In this document: positions 30,406 through 38,421 of the stretch, piece by piece
How the letters are laid out: every line of letters starts with the position of its first letter
How positions within the stretch are numbered: position 1 is the stretch's first letter
NCBI GenBank assembly: GCA_946553025.1
Contig: CAMNRM010000015.1
Coordinates: forward strand, 1-64,000
DNA from: an uncultured Clostridium sp.
GTDB taxonomy: Bacteria > Bacillota > Clostridia > Lachnospirales > Lachnospiraceae
Length of the DNA stretch: 64,000 nucleotides
Direction: 5' to 3'
The notes under the pieces: generated by a model
Database searches by the model: none
Told to the model about the DNA's origin: nothing
The model's input: the letters and a program-made list of their open reading frames with translations, nothing else
Translations under genes and position numbers: made by a program

Positions 30406-33069
30406 TTGAATCAACGACCGCTTTTTGTCGCGGCAACAGGCTTCGTACTTGGAGAGGTATGCGCTTTGCTGGCAGAGGGCGGAATAAATGATTTAAGGGC
30501 AGAGTCTGTCCGATATTTGCTTTTTGGTGTTCTGGCATCGGGTGCTTTGCTTTTTGGTGTCTTGGATTCTTTTGCAAAAAATAAAAAAAAGGGCAGAAGT
30601 ATGCATGGAAAACGGTGGATACTTCTGCTTTTATGCGTTTTTTTCGCCGGTTATGGACGGATGGCGTGGGAAATCCGGGAATGGGAGAGAATCGAAGAAA
30701 GGATTTGGGAAGATGAAGAAGTTGTTTGCCTGACCGGAAAGGTGATTAAAATCCGGGAAAAGGAGAAAAACACCGTGCTTACCATAAACACCGGGGAGTT
30801 TGGGAAGGTTCTGGTTTATATTGAAAAGGAAGATGTGGAAAAGGAAGATAGGGAAAAAGAAGATAGGGAAAAGGAAGAATGGGTAAAGGAAGAAGAACAC
30901 CCCGCAGAAAAACCGCGCATAGGAGGCACGGTAAAGGTAAAGGGAGAGGTCAGCCGTTTCCAAAAAGCAGGAAACCCGGGAGAGTTTGATCTTAAGGCGT
31001 ACTATACTTCTTTAGGGATTTCGACGGCAGTATTTGCCTGGGAGGTGCGGTGTGAGGAGGAAAAAGGCTATTCGCCCTATCTGGATGCCCTGTACCGCTT
31101 TCAGTGTTTTTGCGGCAGGGTATTTGCAAGGATCTGTACGCCGGAGGACGAGGGGATTTTTCAGGCGGCAATCCTTGGGGATAAGGATAAAATGGAGCAG
31201 GATATCAGGGATTTATACCAGAAAAACGGCATTGCCCATCTTCTGGCCATCAGCGGGCTGCATCTGTCCCTGATTGGTGCGGGTCTGCACAGGATTTTGC
31301 GCAGGTGCGGTCTGGGCTACGGCCTTTCGGGGCTTCTTGCTGCTGCTGTGATCGTCAGCTACGGAATACTCACCGGTGCTTCCGGCTCTGCCCTTCGTGC
31401 GGTAATTATGCTGGCTGTTTCGTTTCTTGCCGCCTTTCTTGGACGAACCTATGATTTGCTGTCGGCCCTTTCCCTGGCTTTGCTGCTTTTAAGCGGGGCA
31501 AGTCCGTTTTCCATTACCCAGAGCGGATTTCAGTTATCCTTTGGGGTCGTGCTTGGGATTGGGATTTTGGGTAAGGCTTTGGAGAGCAGCCCCAAAATCC
31601 TGAAGGATAGTCCTATGCCGTGCGGCAGGAATAAAAAAACGGAAAGAAGGTGGATGCAGGGCTTAAAAATCAGTGCAGCCGTTCAGCTGGCAACTGCGCC
31701 GGTAGTGCTCTGGCATTATTTTCAGATTCCGGTCTACGGCGTGGTTTTAAACCTTTTTGTGGTTCCCCTGATGGGTTATGTGGTGATTTCAGGGCTTCTG
31801 GGACTTTTGGCCGGAACATTTTTTTACGATGCAGGGGTGATGGCTGTGGGAAGCGGGCATTATATTCTGCAGTTTTATCAGCGCTTATGTGAACTGACCT
31901 CCCGGCTTCCCGGCAGCCTCCTTATCTGGGGAAGGCCGAAAGGGTTTCAGATTTTTTTGTATTACCTGTTTCTTGGGGGAATGATTCTGGGACTGCATGG
32001 GTTAAAGAGGAAAGAAAAGGAGTGGACAGAGGGTGAAGGGTTAAAAAGGCAAGAAAAAGAATGGACAGAGGGTGAAGGGTTAAAAAAGTTAAGGATACAG
32101 CGATGGGGGATTATTTTTACAGGAAGTCTGCTGTGTATATTATGTATGAAGCCGCGGCCGCAGTCCGGGCTGGATATTGCCGTGCTGGATGTCGGTCAGG
32201 GGGACGGAATCGTTTTGCAGTGTGAGGGAGGAAGAACAGAAACCAGGGGAATATTGTGGCAGGGAGAAAGGGAAGGGAATAAGGAGGGTGCAGAGGAGGT
32301 TTTGCAGCAGGCCGTGATCTTAATCGACGGGGGAAGTTCAAGTGAGAAGCGGCTGGGGGAAAATCGGCTGGAGCCCTATCTGAAATCCGAAGGGATCTCC
32401 CGGATTGATTTTGCCGTGGTCAGCCATGGCGATGCCGATCATACCAGCGGGCTTTTGTATCTGCTTAAAGAATGTCCGGAGATAGAGATAGGGTGTCTGA
32501 TTCTGCCGGAGGCGGGGAGAGAAGATTCGGGCTATGAAAAACTTATTTATGCGGCTAAGAAGCGGGGGATTGTCGTGGGCTGCATGGATGCCGGCGATAA
32601 AATCCAGGCGGGAAGCTGTCTTCTTACCTGTTTTTATCCGGGAGAGGGGATGGACATTGATTTTTCGGACAGGAATCAGCAGTCTTTGGTTATCCGGGTT
32701 GATTATCAGGATTTTCACATGCTCTTTACCGGGGATGTGGGCCAGGAGGGGGAGAAGATGGCTTTGGACTACGCGGGAGAGGAGGCGTTTTCGATGGTTC
32801 AGGTATTAAAGGCAGCACACCACGGATCGCGGTTTTCCAATGGAGAAGATTTTCTGGCGGCAGTTCATCCGGCCTGGACGGTGATATCCTACGGCGAGGG
32901 GAATTCCTATGGACATCCCCATGAAGAAACCATTGAGCGGCTGGAAAAAGAAGGGAGTACCGTGCTGGAAACCGGAAAAATGGGGGCGGTTCTTCTGCAT
33001 GTCGAAAAGGGAAGGGTCAGATGCCGCGGCTATAAATTCTGTGAAAGGAACAGTGAACAGCAGCAATGA
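30406..33069 (+). CDS. comEC: ComEC/Rec2 DNA-uptake channel protein
   Basis: An 887-residue protein that forms the membrane channel for single-stranded DNA in natural transformation. N-terminal DUF4131/OB region, a central Competence domain with many helices (GIAHLLAISGLHLSLIG, ITQSGFQLSFGVVLGIG), and a C-terminal metallo-beta-lactamase domain (VLDVGQGDGIVLQ, SHGDADHTSG, AAHHGSRFSN). It starts with TTG at 30406, GAGGAG six bases before it. Two internal duplications stand out: VEKED/REKED/REKEE near residue 145-160 and a 39-bp direct repeat at 31999-32076. Its last codons contain a half copy of the dispersed palindrome. Other competence genes are not in the window, so transformation itself is not proven. 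Confidence 0.9.
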   Translation: MNQRPLFVAATGFVLGEVCALLAEGGINDLRAESVRYLLFGVLASGALLFGVLDSFAKNKKKGRSMHGKRWILLLLCVFFAGYGRMAWEIREWERIEERIWEDEEVVCLTGKVIKIREKEKNTVLTINTGEFGKVLVYIEKEDVEKEDREKEDREKEEWVKEEEHPAEKPRIGGTVKVKGEVSRFQKAGNPGEFDLKAYYTSLGISTAVFAWEVRCEEEKGYSPYLDALYRFQCFCGRVFARICTPEDEGIFQAAILGDKDKMEQDIRDLYQKNGIAHLLAISGLHLSLIGAGLHRILRRCGLGYGLSGLLAAAVIVSYGILTGASGSALRAVIMLAVSFLAAFLGRTYDLLSALSLALLLLSGASPFSITQSGFQLSFGVVLGIGILGKALESSPKILKDSPMPCGRNKKTERRWMQGLKISAAVQLATAPVVLWHYFQIPVYGVVLNLFVVPLMGYVVISGLLGLLAGTFFYDAGVMAVGSGHYILQFYQRLCELTSRLPGSLLIWGRPKGFQIFLYYLFLGGMILGLHGLKRKEKEWTEGEGLKRQEKEWTEGEGLKKLRIQRWGIIFTGSLLCILCMKPRPQSGLDIAVLDVGQGDGIVLQCEGGRTETRGILWQGEREGNKEGAEEVLQQAVILIDGGSSSEKRLGENRLEPYLKSEGISRIDFAVVSHGDADHTSGLLYLLKECPEIEIGCLILPEAGREDSGYEKLIYAAKKRGIVVGCMDAGDKIQAGSCLLTCFYPGEGMDIDFSDRNQQSLVIRVDYQDFHMLFTGDVGQEGEKMALDYAGEEAFSMVQVLKAAHHGSRFSNGEDFLAAVHPAWTVISYGEGNSYGHPHEETIERLEKEGSTVLETGKMGAVLLHVEKGRVRCRGYKFCERNSEQQQ
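31999..32076 (+). repeat. In-frame 39-bp direct duplication in comEC
   Basis: Two 13-residue copies, GLKRKEKEWTEGE and GLKRQEKEWTEGE, plus the start of a third, in the cytoplasmic loop between the Competence and beta-lactamase domains. Confidence 0.85.
33052..33065 (+). repeat. Half copy of the dispersed palindrome at the comEC 3' end
   Basis: AGTGAACAGCAGCA matches the right arm (GTGAACAGCAGC as in the spoIIP copy) and covers the last codons and stop of comEC. The left arm is only partly present (CTGTGAA at 33039-33045). Confidence 0.45.
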
Positions 33070-33116
33070 CCCCTAACCTGTTGCCACCTGGTTTTTGATG
33101 AAATAAGGGGATTTGG

Positions 33117-33145
33117 TTGCTTTTTAGCCGGAAATTGGATATAGT
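33117..33145 (+). promoter_or_regulatory. Promoter of holA
   Basis: TTGCTT (33117-33122), a 17-base spacer and TATAGT (33140-33145), about 75 bases before the holA ATG. Confidence 0.5.
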
Positions 33146-33221
33146 AGTCTGAGAAATGCATGGAGCACAGGCAGTAATCATCAATGCTTAAAAGTCTTAT
33201 AAGTCTTAAAGGGGAAAAAGG

Positions 33222-34196
33222 ATGCAGACATTAAATCAGCACATCAAAGAGAGAAATTTTAAACGGGCTTACTTAATCTTTGGCGAGGAAAATTTTCTAA
33301 AGCGCAGTTATAAAAACAGGCTTCGTGCGTCCATTCTCGGGGATGATACCATGAACTATCATTATTTTGAAGGGAAGGGGATTAATCTTTCGGAGGTTAT
33401 CAGTCTGGCGGATACGATGCCTTTTTTTGCCAATCACCGCTTAATTCTTATAGAAGGGAGCGGCCTGTTTAAGGGAAACGCGGATGAACTGGTGGAATAC
33501 CTTCCGAATCTTCCGGAAACCACCTGTATGGTTTTTGTCGAAGATGAGGTGGATAAGAGAAGCCGGATGTATAAGGCAGTGAAAAAATACGGTTATGCCG
33601 CAGAGATGGAAAGGCAGTCTTCGGGGCAGCTGGCAAAATGGGCAGCCGGGCTTTTGGCAAAGGAAGGAAAAAAAATCACGGCTTCGACTATGGAGGTTTT
33701 TCTGGGAAGAGTGGGAGAGGATATGGAAAATATCCGCTCGGAACTGGATAAGCTGATAAGCTATACCCTGGGCAGGGATGTGATTACGGTGCAGGATGTG
33801 GAGGCGGTCTGTACGATGCAGGTGACGAACCAGATTTTTGAGATGGTGGGGGCGATTTCCGGAAGGATGCCGGCAAAGGCGATGAAACTCTATGAGGATC
33901 TCTTAATCTTAAAGGAACCGCCGATGCGGATTTTGTTCTTAATTGCCCGGCAGTTTAACCAGCTTCTACAGGTGCGGGAGATGAGCAAAAAGGGGCTTAG
34001 CCGTGCGGAGATAGCCTCACAGCTTAAGATTCCCCCCTTTGCCGTGGGAAAACTCACAACCCAGGCCAGGGCCTTTTCCAGGGAACAGATTTTTTCCTAT
34101 GTGCAGGAGTGTGTGGACATGGAGGAAGCCGTAAAGCAGGGACGACTTTCGGACAGGATGGCTGTGGAACTTTTGATTTGCAGAAATTATTCCTGA
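33222..34196 (+). CDS. holA: DNA polymerase III subunit delta
   Basis: A 324-residue clamp-loader subunit that opens the beta sliding clamp. Family marks: AYLIFGEENFLKRSYKNRL near the start, the DTMPFFANHRLILIEGSGLFK beta-binding region, VFVEDEVDKRSRMYKAVKKYG, AAGLLAKEGKKIT, LDKLISYTLGR and the C-terminal QFNQLLQVREMSKKGLSRAEIASQLKIPPFAVGKL. The length is typical. It is followed convergently by rpsT, the usual holA-rpsT association in Firmicutes. Confidence 0.93.
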   Translation: MQTLNQHIKERNFKRAYLIFGEENFLKRSYKNRLRASILGDDTMNYHYFEGKGINLSEVISLADTMPFFANHRLILIEGSGLFKGNADELVEYLPNLPETTCMVFVEDEVDKRSRMYKAVKKYGYAAEMERQSSGQLAKWAAGLLAKEGKKITASTMEVFLGRVGEDMENIRSELDKLISYTLGRDVITVQDVEAVCTMQVTNQIFEMVGAISGRMPAKAMKLYEDLLILKEPPMRILFLIARQFNQLLQVREMSKKGLSRAEIASQLKIPPFAVGKLTTQARAFSREQIFSYVQECVDMEEAVKQGRLSDRMAVELLICRNYS

Positions 34197-34293
34197 AAAC
34201 CTTTATTCGGCACAAATCTTCTATAAATTGTGACGCACATCTGACAGTAGCCAATTTTCAAATATACTCTAAATGGAAGAAAAAAATAATATA

Positions 34294-34336
34294 AAAAAAC
34301 ACCCGGATCGCCACACCTGCGGTTCGGGAGTTTTCT
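34294..34336. terminator. Bidirectional terminator between holA and rpsT
   Basis: Stem CCCGGATCGC / GCGGTTCGGG with loop CACACCT. A tract AAAAAAA on the left makes a strong U-run for rpsT on the - strand; TTTTCTTTT on the right serves holA. Confidence 0.8.
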
Positions 34337-34393
34337 TTTGGGTTAATTTGCAATGGACGAATGCTTATCCATAATCTTGTTGTTATCTATAAA

Positions 34394-34657
34394 TTAAGCA
34401 ATTGCATTTACAGCTTTGGCTAAACGGGATACTTTGCGGGAAGCCGTATTCTTGTGGTATACGCCTTTGCTGGTAGCCTTGTCAATTTCCGTTGTAGCAG
34501 CTAATAATGCAGCCTGTGCAGCAGCCTTGTCACCGGCAGCAATAGCAGCGTCTACCTTCTTAATCGAAGTTTTAACCTTGGAGCGAATTGCTTTGTTTCT
34601 CGCAGCCTTTGTCTGGTTTACTAAGATTCTCTTCTTAGCGGACTTAATATTTGCCAT
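34394..34657 (-). CDS. rpsT: 30S ribosomal protein S20
   Basis: An 87-residue basic, helical protein that binds 16S rRNA. It begins MANIKSAKKRILVNQTKAARNKAIRSKVKT (family start MANIKSAKKR) and has the expected length. The open frame reaches 34702, but the ATG at 34657, with GGAGGTG seven bases upstream, gives the correct N-terminus. It has its own strong promoter and terminator, so it is monocistronic on the - strand. Confidence 0.97.
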   Translation of the reverse strand: MANIKSAKKRILVNQTKAARNKAIRSKVKTSIKKVDAAIAAGDKAAAQAALLAATTEIDKATSKGVYHKNTASRKVSRLAKAVNAIA

Positions 34658-34743
34658 TTCGTGCACCTCCATTCCTATCTTAATCTTTGTGTTTTCCATC
34701 AAAGTCTGGACACGGACAGTTCAATGTGAAACATACATCTACC

Positions 34744-34772
34744 ATAATACTCAAAAGAAGGGAAGATGTCAA
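34744..34772 (-). promoter_or_regulatory. Strong sigma-A promoter of rpsT
   Basis: On the - strand a perfect TTGACA (+ strand 34767-34772), a 17-base spacer and TATTAT (34744-34749). Confidence 0.8.
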
Positions 34773-34811
34773 TACATAATTCAAGGTTTTTTGCGAAAAA
34801 TAGGGATGAAT

Positions 34812-34837
34812 GATACTGTTCACAGGTGTTCACCATA
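34812..34837 (-). repeat. Degenerate copy of the dispersed palindrome before gpr
   Basis: GATACTGTTCACAGG...TGTTCACC matches the reverse complement of the element with several changes. It ends 22 bases before the first possible start codon of gpr. Confidence 0.5.
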
Positions 34838-34859
34838 AAATAAATGATGCCGGAAAGGG

Positions 34860-35972
34860 ATGAATAAAGCGATGGAAGGAATAAGATGTATTTTTGCCGG
34901 AAAAAAGCGCAGAGGAAGGCGGCTGAAGTTTGGAAAAGCGAATTTTAGGAAAATGAAAGCAGGGCGAAAAAACATCCTGCAAAAGGGAAAGCGCCGGGAG
35001 GGGCTGGAACTGCGGACGGACCTGGCTCTGGAAGAGAAGGAGAGATTTCAGGGAAACGGCGGGGAGATCCGGGGAGTTTCTCTGCGGGAATGGGATTATT
35101 CGGAAGAAAAAATCAAGGTTACGGAGGTAAAGGTTCTCAATGAACAGGGGGCAAAGGCCATGGGCAAGGAGATGGGAACCTACCTTACCATTGAAGCTGG
35201 GGGGCTGGAAGAACAGGAAAAGGAGTTTGAGGAGGTGCTGGCGAAAAAGACAGCCGGTCAGCTTAAAAAGCTGGTTTGGGGGCTTAAAGAGGGCGGAAAG
35301 GGCGGAATGGAAACGAAAAGATTAAAGGTTTTGGTGGTGGGCCTTGGAAATCTCTATGTGACGCCGGATTCCCTTGGTCCAAGGGTTTTGCAGCATCTTC
35401 CCATGACCAGACATTTTGATGTGCAGTACGGCAAAGGATTTTTAAAGGAGCACCAGATGGCCTCCGTCAGCGGGATTGCGCCGGGGGTGATGGCACAGAC
35501 GGGGATGGAAACGGCGGAAATCTTAAAGGGTGTGGTCGAGGAAACCAAACCGGAACTGGTGATTGCCATCGATGCATTGGCCGCCAGGAGCGTACATCGC
35601 CTGGGCTGTACCATTCAGCTTACCGATACGGGAATCCGTCCGGGTTCCGGTGTCGGAAATCACCGGAGCGGGCTGACGAAGGAAAGCCTGGGTGTGCCGG
35701 TTTTAGCGGTGGGCGTTCCTACCGTGGTCGGTGCGGCGGCGATTGTGCAGGATACGATTGGGGCGCTGGTGAAAGCGCTGGAAGGCGGAAACGGCACCAG
35801 GGGAGCGGGACAGTATCTGGGCAGTCTGGAGCCGGAAGAACAGTATGCCCTGATTCGTGAACTGCTGGAGCCGGAGTTTGGCCCGATGTTCGTGACGCCG
35901 CCGGATATTGAAGAGCGGGTGGAGAAACTGGGAGAGGTGATTTCACGGGCGATTGAACTTGCTCTGATGTGA
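34860..35972 (+). CDS. gpr: Germination protease GPR
   Basis: A 370-residue aspartic-type protease that degrades small acid-soluble spore proteins when spores germinate. It is made as a zymogen in the forespore. The conserved block LRTDLALEEKER (residues about 51-62) marks the site after which the propeptide is removed. The core has VVGLGNLYVTPDSLGPRV, GIAPGVMAQTGMETAEI, VIAIDALAARSVHRLGCTIQLTDTGIRPGSGVGNHR and VPTVVGAAAIVQDT. If the first ATG is used, the basic pro-segment is about 50 residues, much longer than the roughly 15 in Bacillus. ATGs at 34872 and 34953 would shorten it, but none has an ideal ribosome binding site. Confidence 0.92.
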   Translation: MNKAMEGIRCIFAGKKRRGRRLKFGKANFRKMKAGRKNILQKGKRREGLELRTDLALEEKERFQGNGGEIRGVSLREWDYSEEKIKVTEVKVLNEQGAKAMGKEMGTYLTIEAGGLEEQEKEFEEVLAKKTAGQLKKLVWGLKEGGKGGMETKRLKVLVVGLGNLYVTPDSLGPRVLQHLPMTRHFDVQYGKGFLKEHQMASVSGIAPGVMAQTGMETAEILKGVVEETKPELVIAIDALAARSVHRLGCTIQLTDTGIRPGSGVGNHRSGLTKESLGVPVLAVGVPTVVGAAAIVQDTIGALVKALEGGNGTRGAGQYLGSLEPEEQYALIRELLEPEFGPMFVTPPDIEERVEKLGEVISRAIELALM

Positions 35973-36051
35973 ATGTATATTGTCTGCACAGGAAAGCAAG
36001 ATTATGGTTCAGGGACAGGATTTTCTGCATAGGATAGTAAATAGAAAAATG

Positions 36052-36077
36052 GTTGCTGTGAATATGTGAACAGCAGC
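36052..36077 (+). repeat. Dispersed 26-bp palindrome, copy before spoIIP
   Basis: Arms GTTGCTGT and ACAGCAGC around GAATATGTGA. The A-to-G change in the left arm is matched by T-to-C in the right arm, a compensatory pair that keeps the stem. It ends 33 bases before the chosen spoIIP ATG. Confidence 0.8.
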
Positions 36078-36110
36078 GAAAAAGGAAACAGGGCAGGTGA
36101 CGGCAGGCGG

Positions 36111-37478
36111 ATGAGGTGGAACAAAAGGCGGGGTTTTGGGAGAGGATTTCGGGATAAAGGCGTAAAGAAGCTGTGGAGGATGATCGCTGCCCTGGGGATT
36201 TTTCTGGTGCTGGGAAAGGCTCTGACCATGGCAGCGGCGTTAAAGGCTGAAGGAGAATGGTTTGGAAAAGAGCAGGAGAGGGCATTGTTTTCTTATTTAT
36301 GGAATTATTTTTATCCGGCACCTGCCTGGGAGGGGGAATCCGGGAAGGAGGATTATCGGGGGGAGGGGGGATTAACTTATGTGGAGCAGGTGCGGACGCT
36401 GACCCGGGCCGAGGATGATCCGGCCTACCGCAGTGCAAAAGCTGCCGAAGCTTTTTTTCAGGAGCATCAGTATCTGGAAATTTATGGGGGAGAAGAGAGC
36501 GGAGGTCTGCCGGGAGAGGGGATTGCCGCCGGGCAGGAAGTGATTTTGGGAAAAGGCAGTTCCGAAGTTTCGGGCAGTGCGGCAGAAAGCGGCGGGTTAG
36601 AAAGGGCGGAAGAGAGTGCGGAACAAAAAGCACGAACAGGGACAGCCGACGGGGGAGGAGCGGGAAATACATTGGCAGCCTCCGGACTGGCTTATCCGGG
36701 CCGGCAGTATTCCCTGGCACAGCTTGAGGATTATGATTTTTTAATGAAGACCTTTTACAGTGTACATACATCAACAACCGCAGATCGGGAAGTTATGGAT
36801 GTAAAGAAGCTTTTAAGCCGTGATTTCCGATTAAATAAGGAGGGGCAGGCGGTTGGTGAAGGTGCGCCGCCGCAGATTTTAATTTATCACACCCATTCTA
36901 AGGAGGCGTTTGCCGATTCTAAGGAGGGGGAAACGATTGTAGCCGTGGGTGATTATCTGGCAGAATGCTTGACAGAACGCGGGTTTTCGGTGTATCATGA
37001 TTCATCAGCATATGATGTCCGTGAGGGAAAGCTGGATCGCAATAAGGCTTACACGTATGCACTGGAGGGCTTGACCGAAATTCTGGAAAAAAATCCGTCG
37101 ATTCAGGTGGTTATCGATCTGCACAGGGACGGTGTCGGGGCGAATACGCATCTGATGACGGAGATTAATCAGAAGCCGACCGCTCAGATTATGTTTTTTA
37201 ACGGGATGAGCCAGACGCCGGACGGCCCGATTCCCTATCTTGAAAATCCGTACCGGGAAGACAACCTGTCGTTCAGCCTGCAGCTTCAACTCAAGGCTTC
37301 GGCCTGGTATCCTGGGCTGACCCGCAAAATTTACCTAAAGGGGCTTCGCTACAACCAGCACCTTCGCCCCTGTTCCTGCTTAGTTGAAGTCGGAGCGCAG
37401 ACCAACACCTTTCAGGAAGCAAAAAATGCCATGGAGCCTCTGGCAGATATTTTTTCGATGGTGCTTTTAGGAAAGTAA
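36111..37478 (+). CDS. spoIIP: Stage II sporulation protein P, peptidoglycan amidase/endopeptidase
   Basis: A 455-residue protein that degrades septal peptidoglycan during forespore engulfment, working with SpoIID and SpoIIM. One membrane anchor lies near residues 25-45 (MIAALGIFLVLGKALTMAAAL). A low-complexity Gly/Glu-rich stretch follows, then the SpoIIP domain from about residue 260: LIYHTHSKEAF (zinc His), VIDLHRDGVG (second His), FFNGM, LKGLRYNQHLRPCSCLVEVGAQTNTFQEAKNAM (catalytic Glu in VEVG). A longer frame could begin with a GTG at 36066, but that codon lies inside the palindrome; the ATG at 36111 is preferred. Its place after gpr is the usual gpr-spoIIP pair. Confidence 0.92.
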   Translation: MRWNKRRGFGRGFRDKGVKKLWRMIAALGIFLVLGKALTMAAALKAEGEWFGKEQERALFSYLWNYFYPAPAWEGESGKEDYRGEGGLTYVEQVRTLTRAEDDPAYRSAKAAEAFFQEHQYLEIYGGEESGGLPGEGIAAGQEVILGKGSSEVSGSAAESGGLERAEESAEQKARTGTADGGGAGNTLAASGLAYPGRQYSLAQLEDYDFLMKTFYSVHTSTTADREVMDVKKLLSRDFRLNKEGQAVGEGAPPQILIYHTHSKEAFADSKEGETIVAVGDYLAECLTERGFSVYHDSSAYDVREGKLDRNKAYTYALEGLTEILEKNPSIQVVIDLHRDGVGANTHLMTEINQKPTAQIMFFNGMSQTPDGPIPYLENPYREDNLSFSLQLQLKASAWYPGLTRKIYLKGLRYNQHLRPCSCLVEVGAQTNTFQEAKNAMEPLADIFSMVLLGK

Positions 37479-37556
37479 ATACTTTGAGAGCTGCGGCGGG
37501 CGAAGCCTATTCCGTAACCATAAATAAATTCCGAAGAAATTCCGAAAGAAATCTTC

Positions 37557-37585
37557 TTTAAAAACAGACGAAACAGTGTTACAAT
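37557..37585 (+). promoter_or_regulatory. Promoter of the unrecognised gene and lepA
   Basis: TTTAAA (37557-37562), a 17-base spacer and TACAAT (37580-37585), about 80 bases before the ATG at 37669. Confidence 0.45.
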
Positions 37586-37668
37586 AAAGAAGACTATCGA
37601 TTGTTTTTGAGATTGCAGGAACACAGCGTGTGAAGCAATCTTTAACGGTGTACAGATTGGAGGAAATT

Positions 37669-38403
37669 ATGCTGAATGTTTTTACTGATTTAAAAGATTT
37701 TGATTTGGGGATTGAAGATTTTGATCTGCCCGGGAGCAGAGAGATTAATATTTATGTGCTGGATGAAAAGATGAGCGCCCTGTCGCTGATGGAAGCCTTC
37801 CGTGCCTGCCGGTTTAATCCGTTAAGGACGTATTACTATATTCCGGATACGGAGAGCAATTTTGCAGCCTATGCCAGGGATTCGATTTCCCGCGGTACCG
37901 TGAACCTGTTTTCGGATTTGAATGAACTGCGCGAGGCGCTCCAGGGTGAGGTGGAGGACTGGAAAACTTACTCGATTCCGGACTGCATTTCCAAGACGGC
38001 GCAGAATTTTAAGGTGTTTGTCAATCCCAACACCACGACGGATTTAAGTGTGGAGGTGAGTGCCGCCCTGCGCAAAAACAGCTGCTATACCGTGGCTACG
38101 GCACTTCTGCACATGTTCCAGGAAAAGCAGCCGCTTCTGGGAACACAGTTTAAGGAGGAACTGGAACACACATTGGCGGTGAGCAAGACGGCCAGGAAGG
38201 CGAATGAGGAGTTTAAGCTTCGCGGTTCTCAGTTCTTATCCGTGCTGGCGGCGGAGAATAAGGAGATTGATATTTCACGGCACACGGACGAATACAACAG
38301 CATGGCCCTCCATGTTATGTTTCAGCCCTTAGACCCGGAACAGAAGAATTTAAAAAGCCGCTTAAGGATTATTACCCAGCTGCGGAAAGAAAAACGTAGA
38401 TAA
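37669..38403 (+). CDS. Conserved-looking protein of unknown function upstream of lepA
   Basis: A 244-residue soluble protein that I do not recognise. It begins MLNVFTDLKDFDLGIEDFDLPGSREINIYVLDEKMSALSLM (short motifs: FTDLKDFDLG, REINIYVLDEK) and ends in a basic segment LKSRLRIITQLRKEKRR. No signal peptide, membrane helix or catalytic motif is visible. TTGGAGG lies six bases before the ATG at 37669; the GTG at 37630 is rejected. It is 18 bases upstream of lepA, so the two are probably co-transcribed. A link to translation or sporulation is only suggested by neighbours. Confidence 0.75.
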   Translation: MLNVFTDLKDFDLGIEDFDLPGSREINIYVLDEKMSALSLMEAFRACRFNPLRTYYYIPDTESNFAAYARDSISRGTVNLFSDLNELREALQGEVEDWKTYSIPDCISKTAQNFKVFVNPNTTTDLSVEVSAALRKNSCYTVATALLHMFQEKQPLLGTQFKEELEHTLAVSKTARKANEEFKLRGSQFLSVLAAENKEIDISRHTDEYNSMALHVMFQPLDPEQKNLKSRLRIITQLRKEKRR

Positions 38404-38421
38404 AAGTAAGAGAGGTAAATT

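Noticed and set aside
34800..34860. Sigma-G promoter for gpr
   Set aside because: A TGAATGA and a CATAAAA occur, but the spacing (about 20 bases) and the -10 match are poor, and the sequence is explained by the degenerate palindrome.
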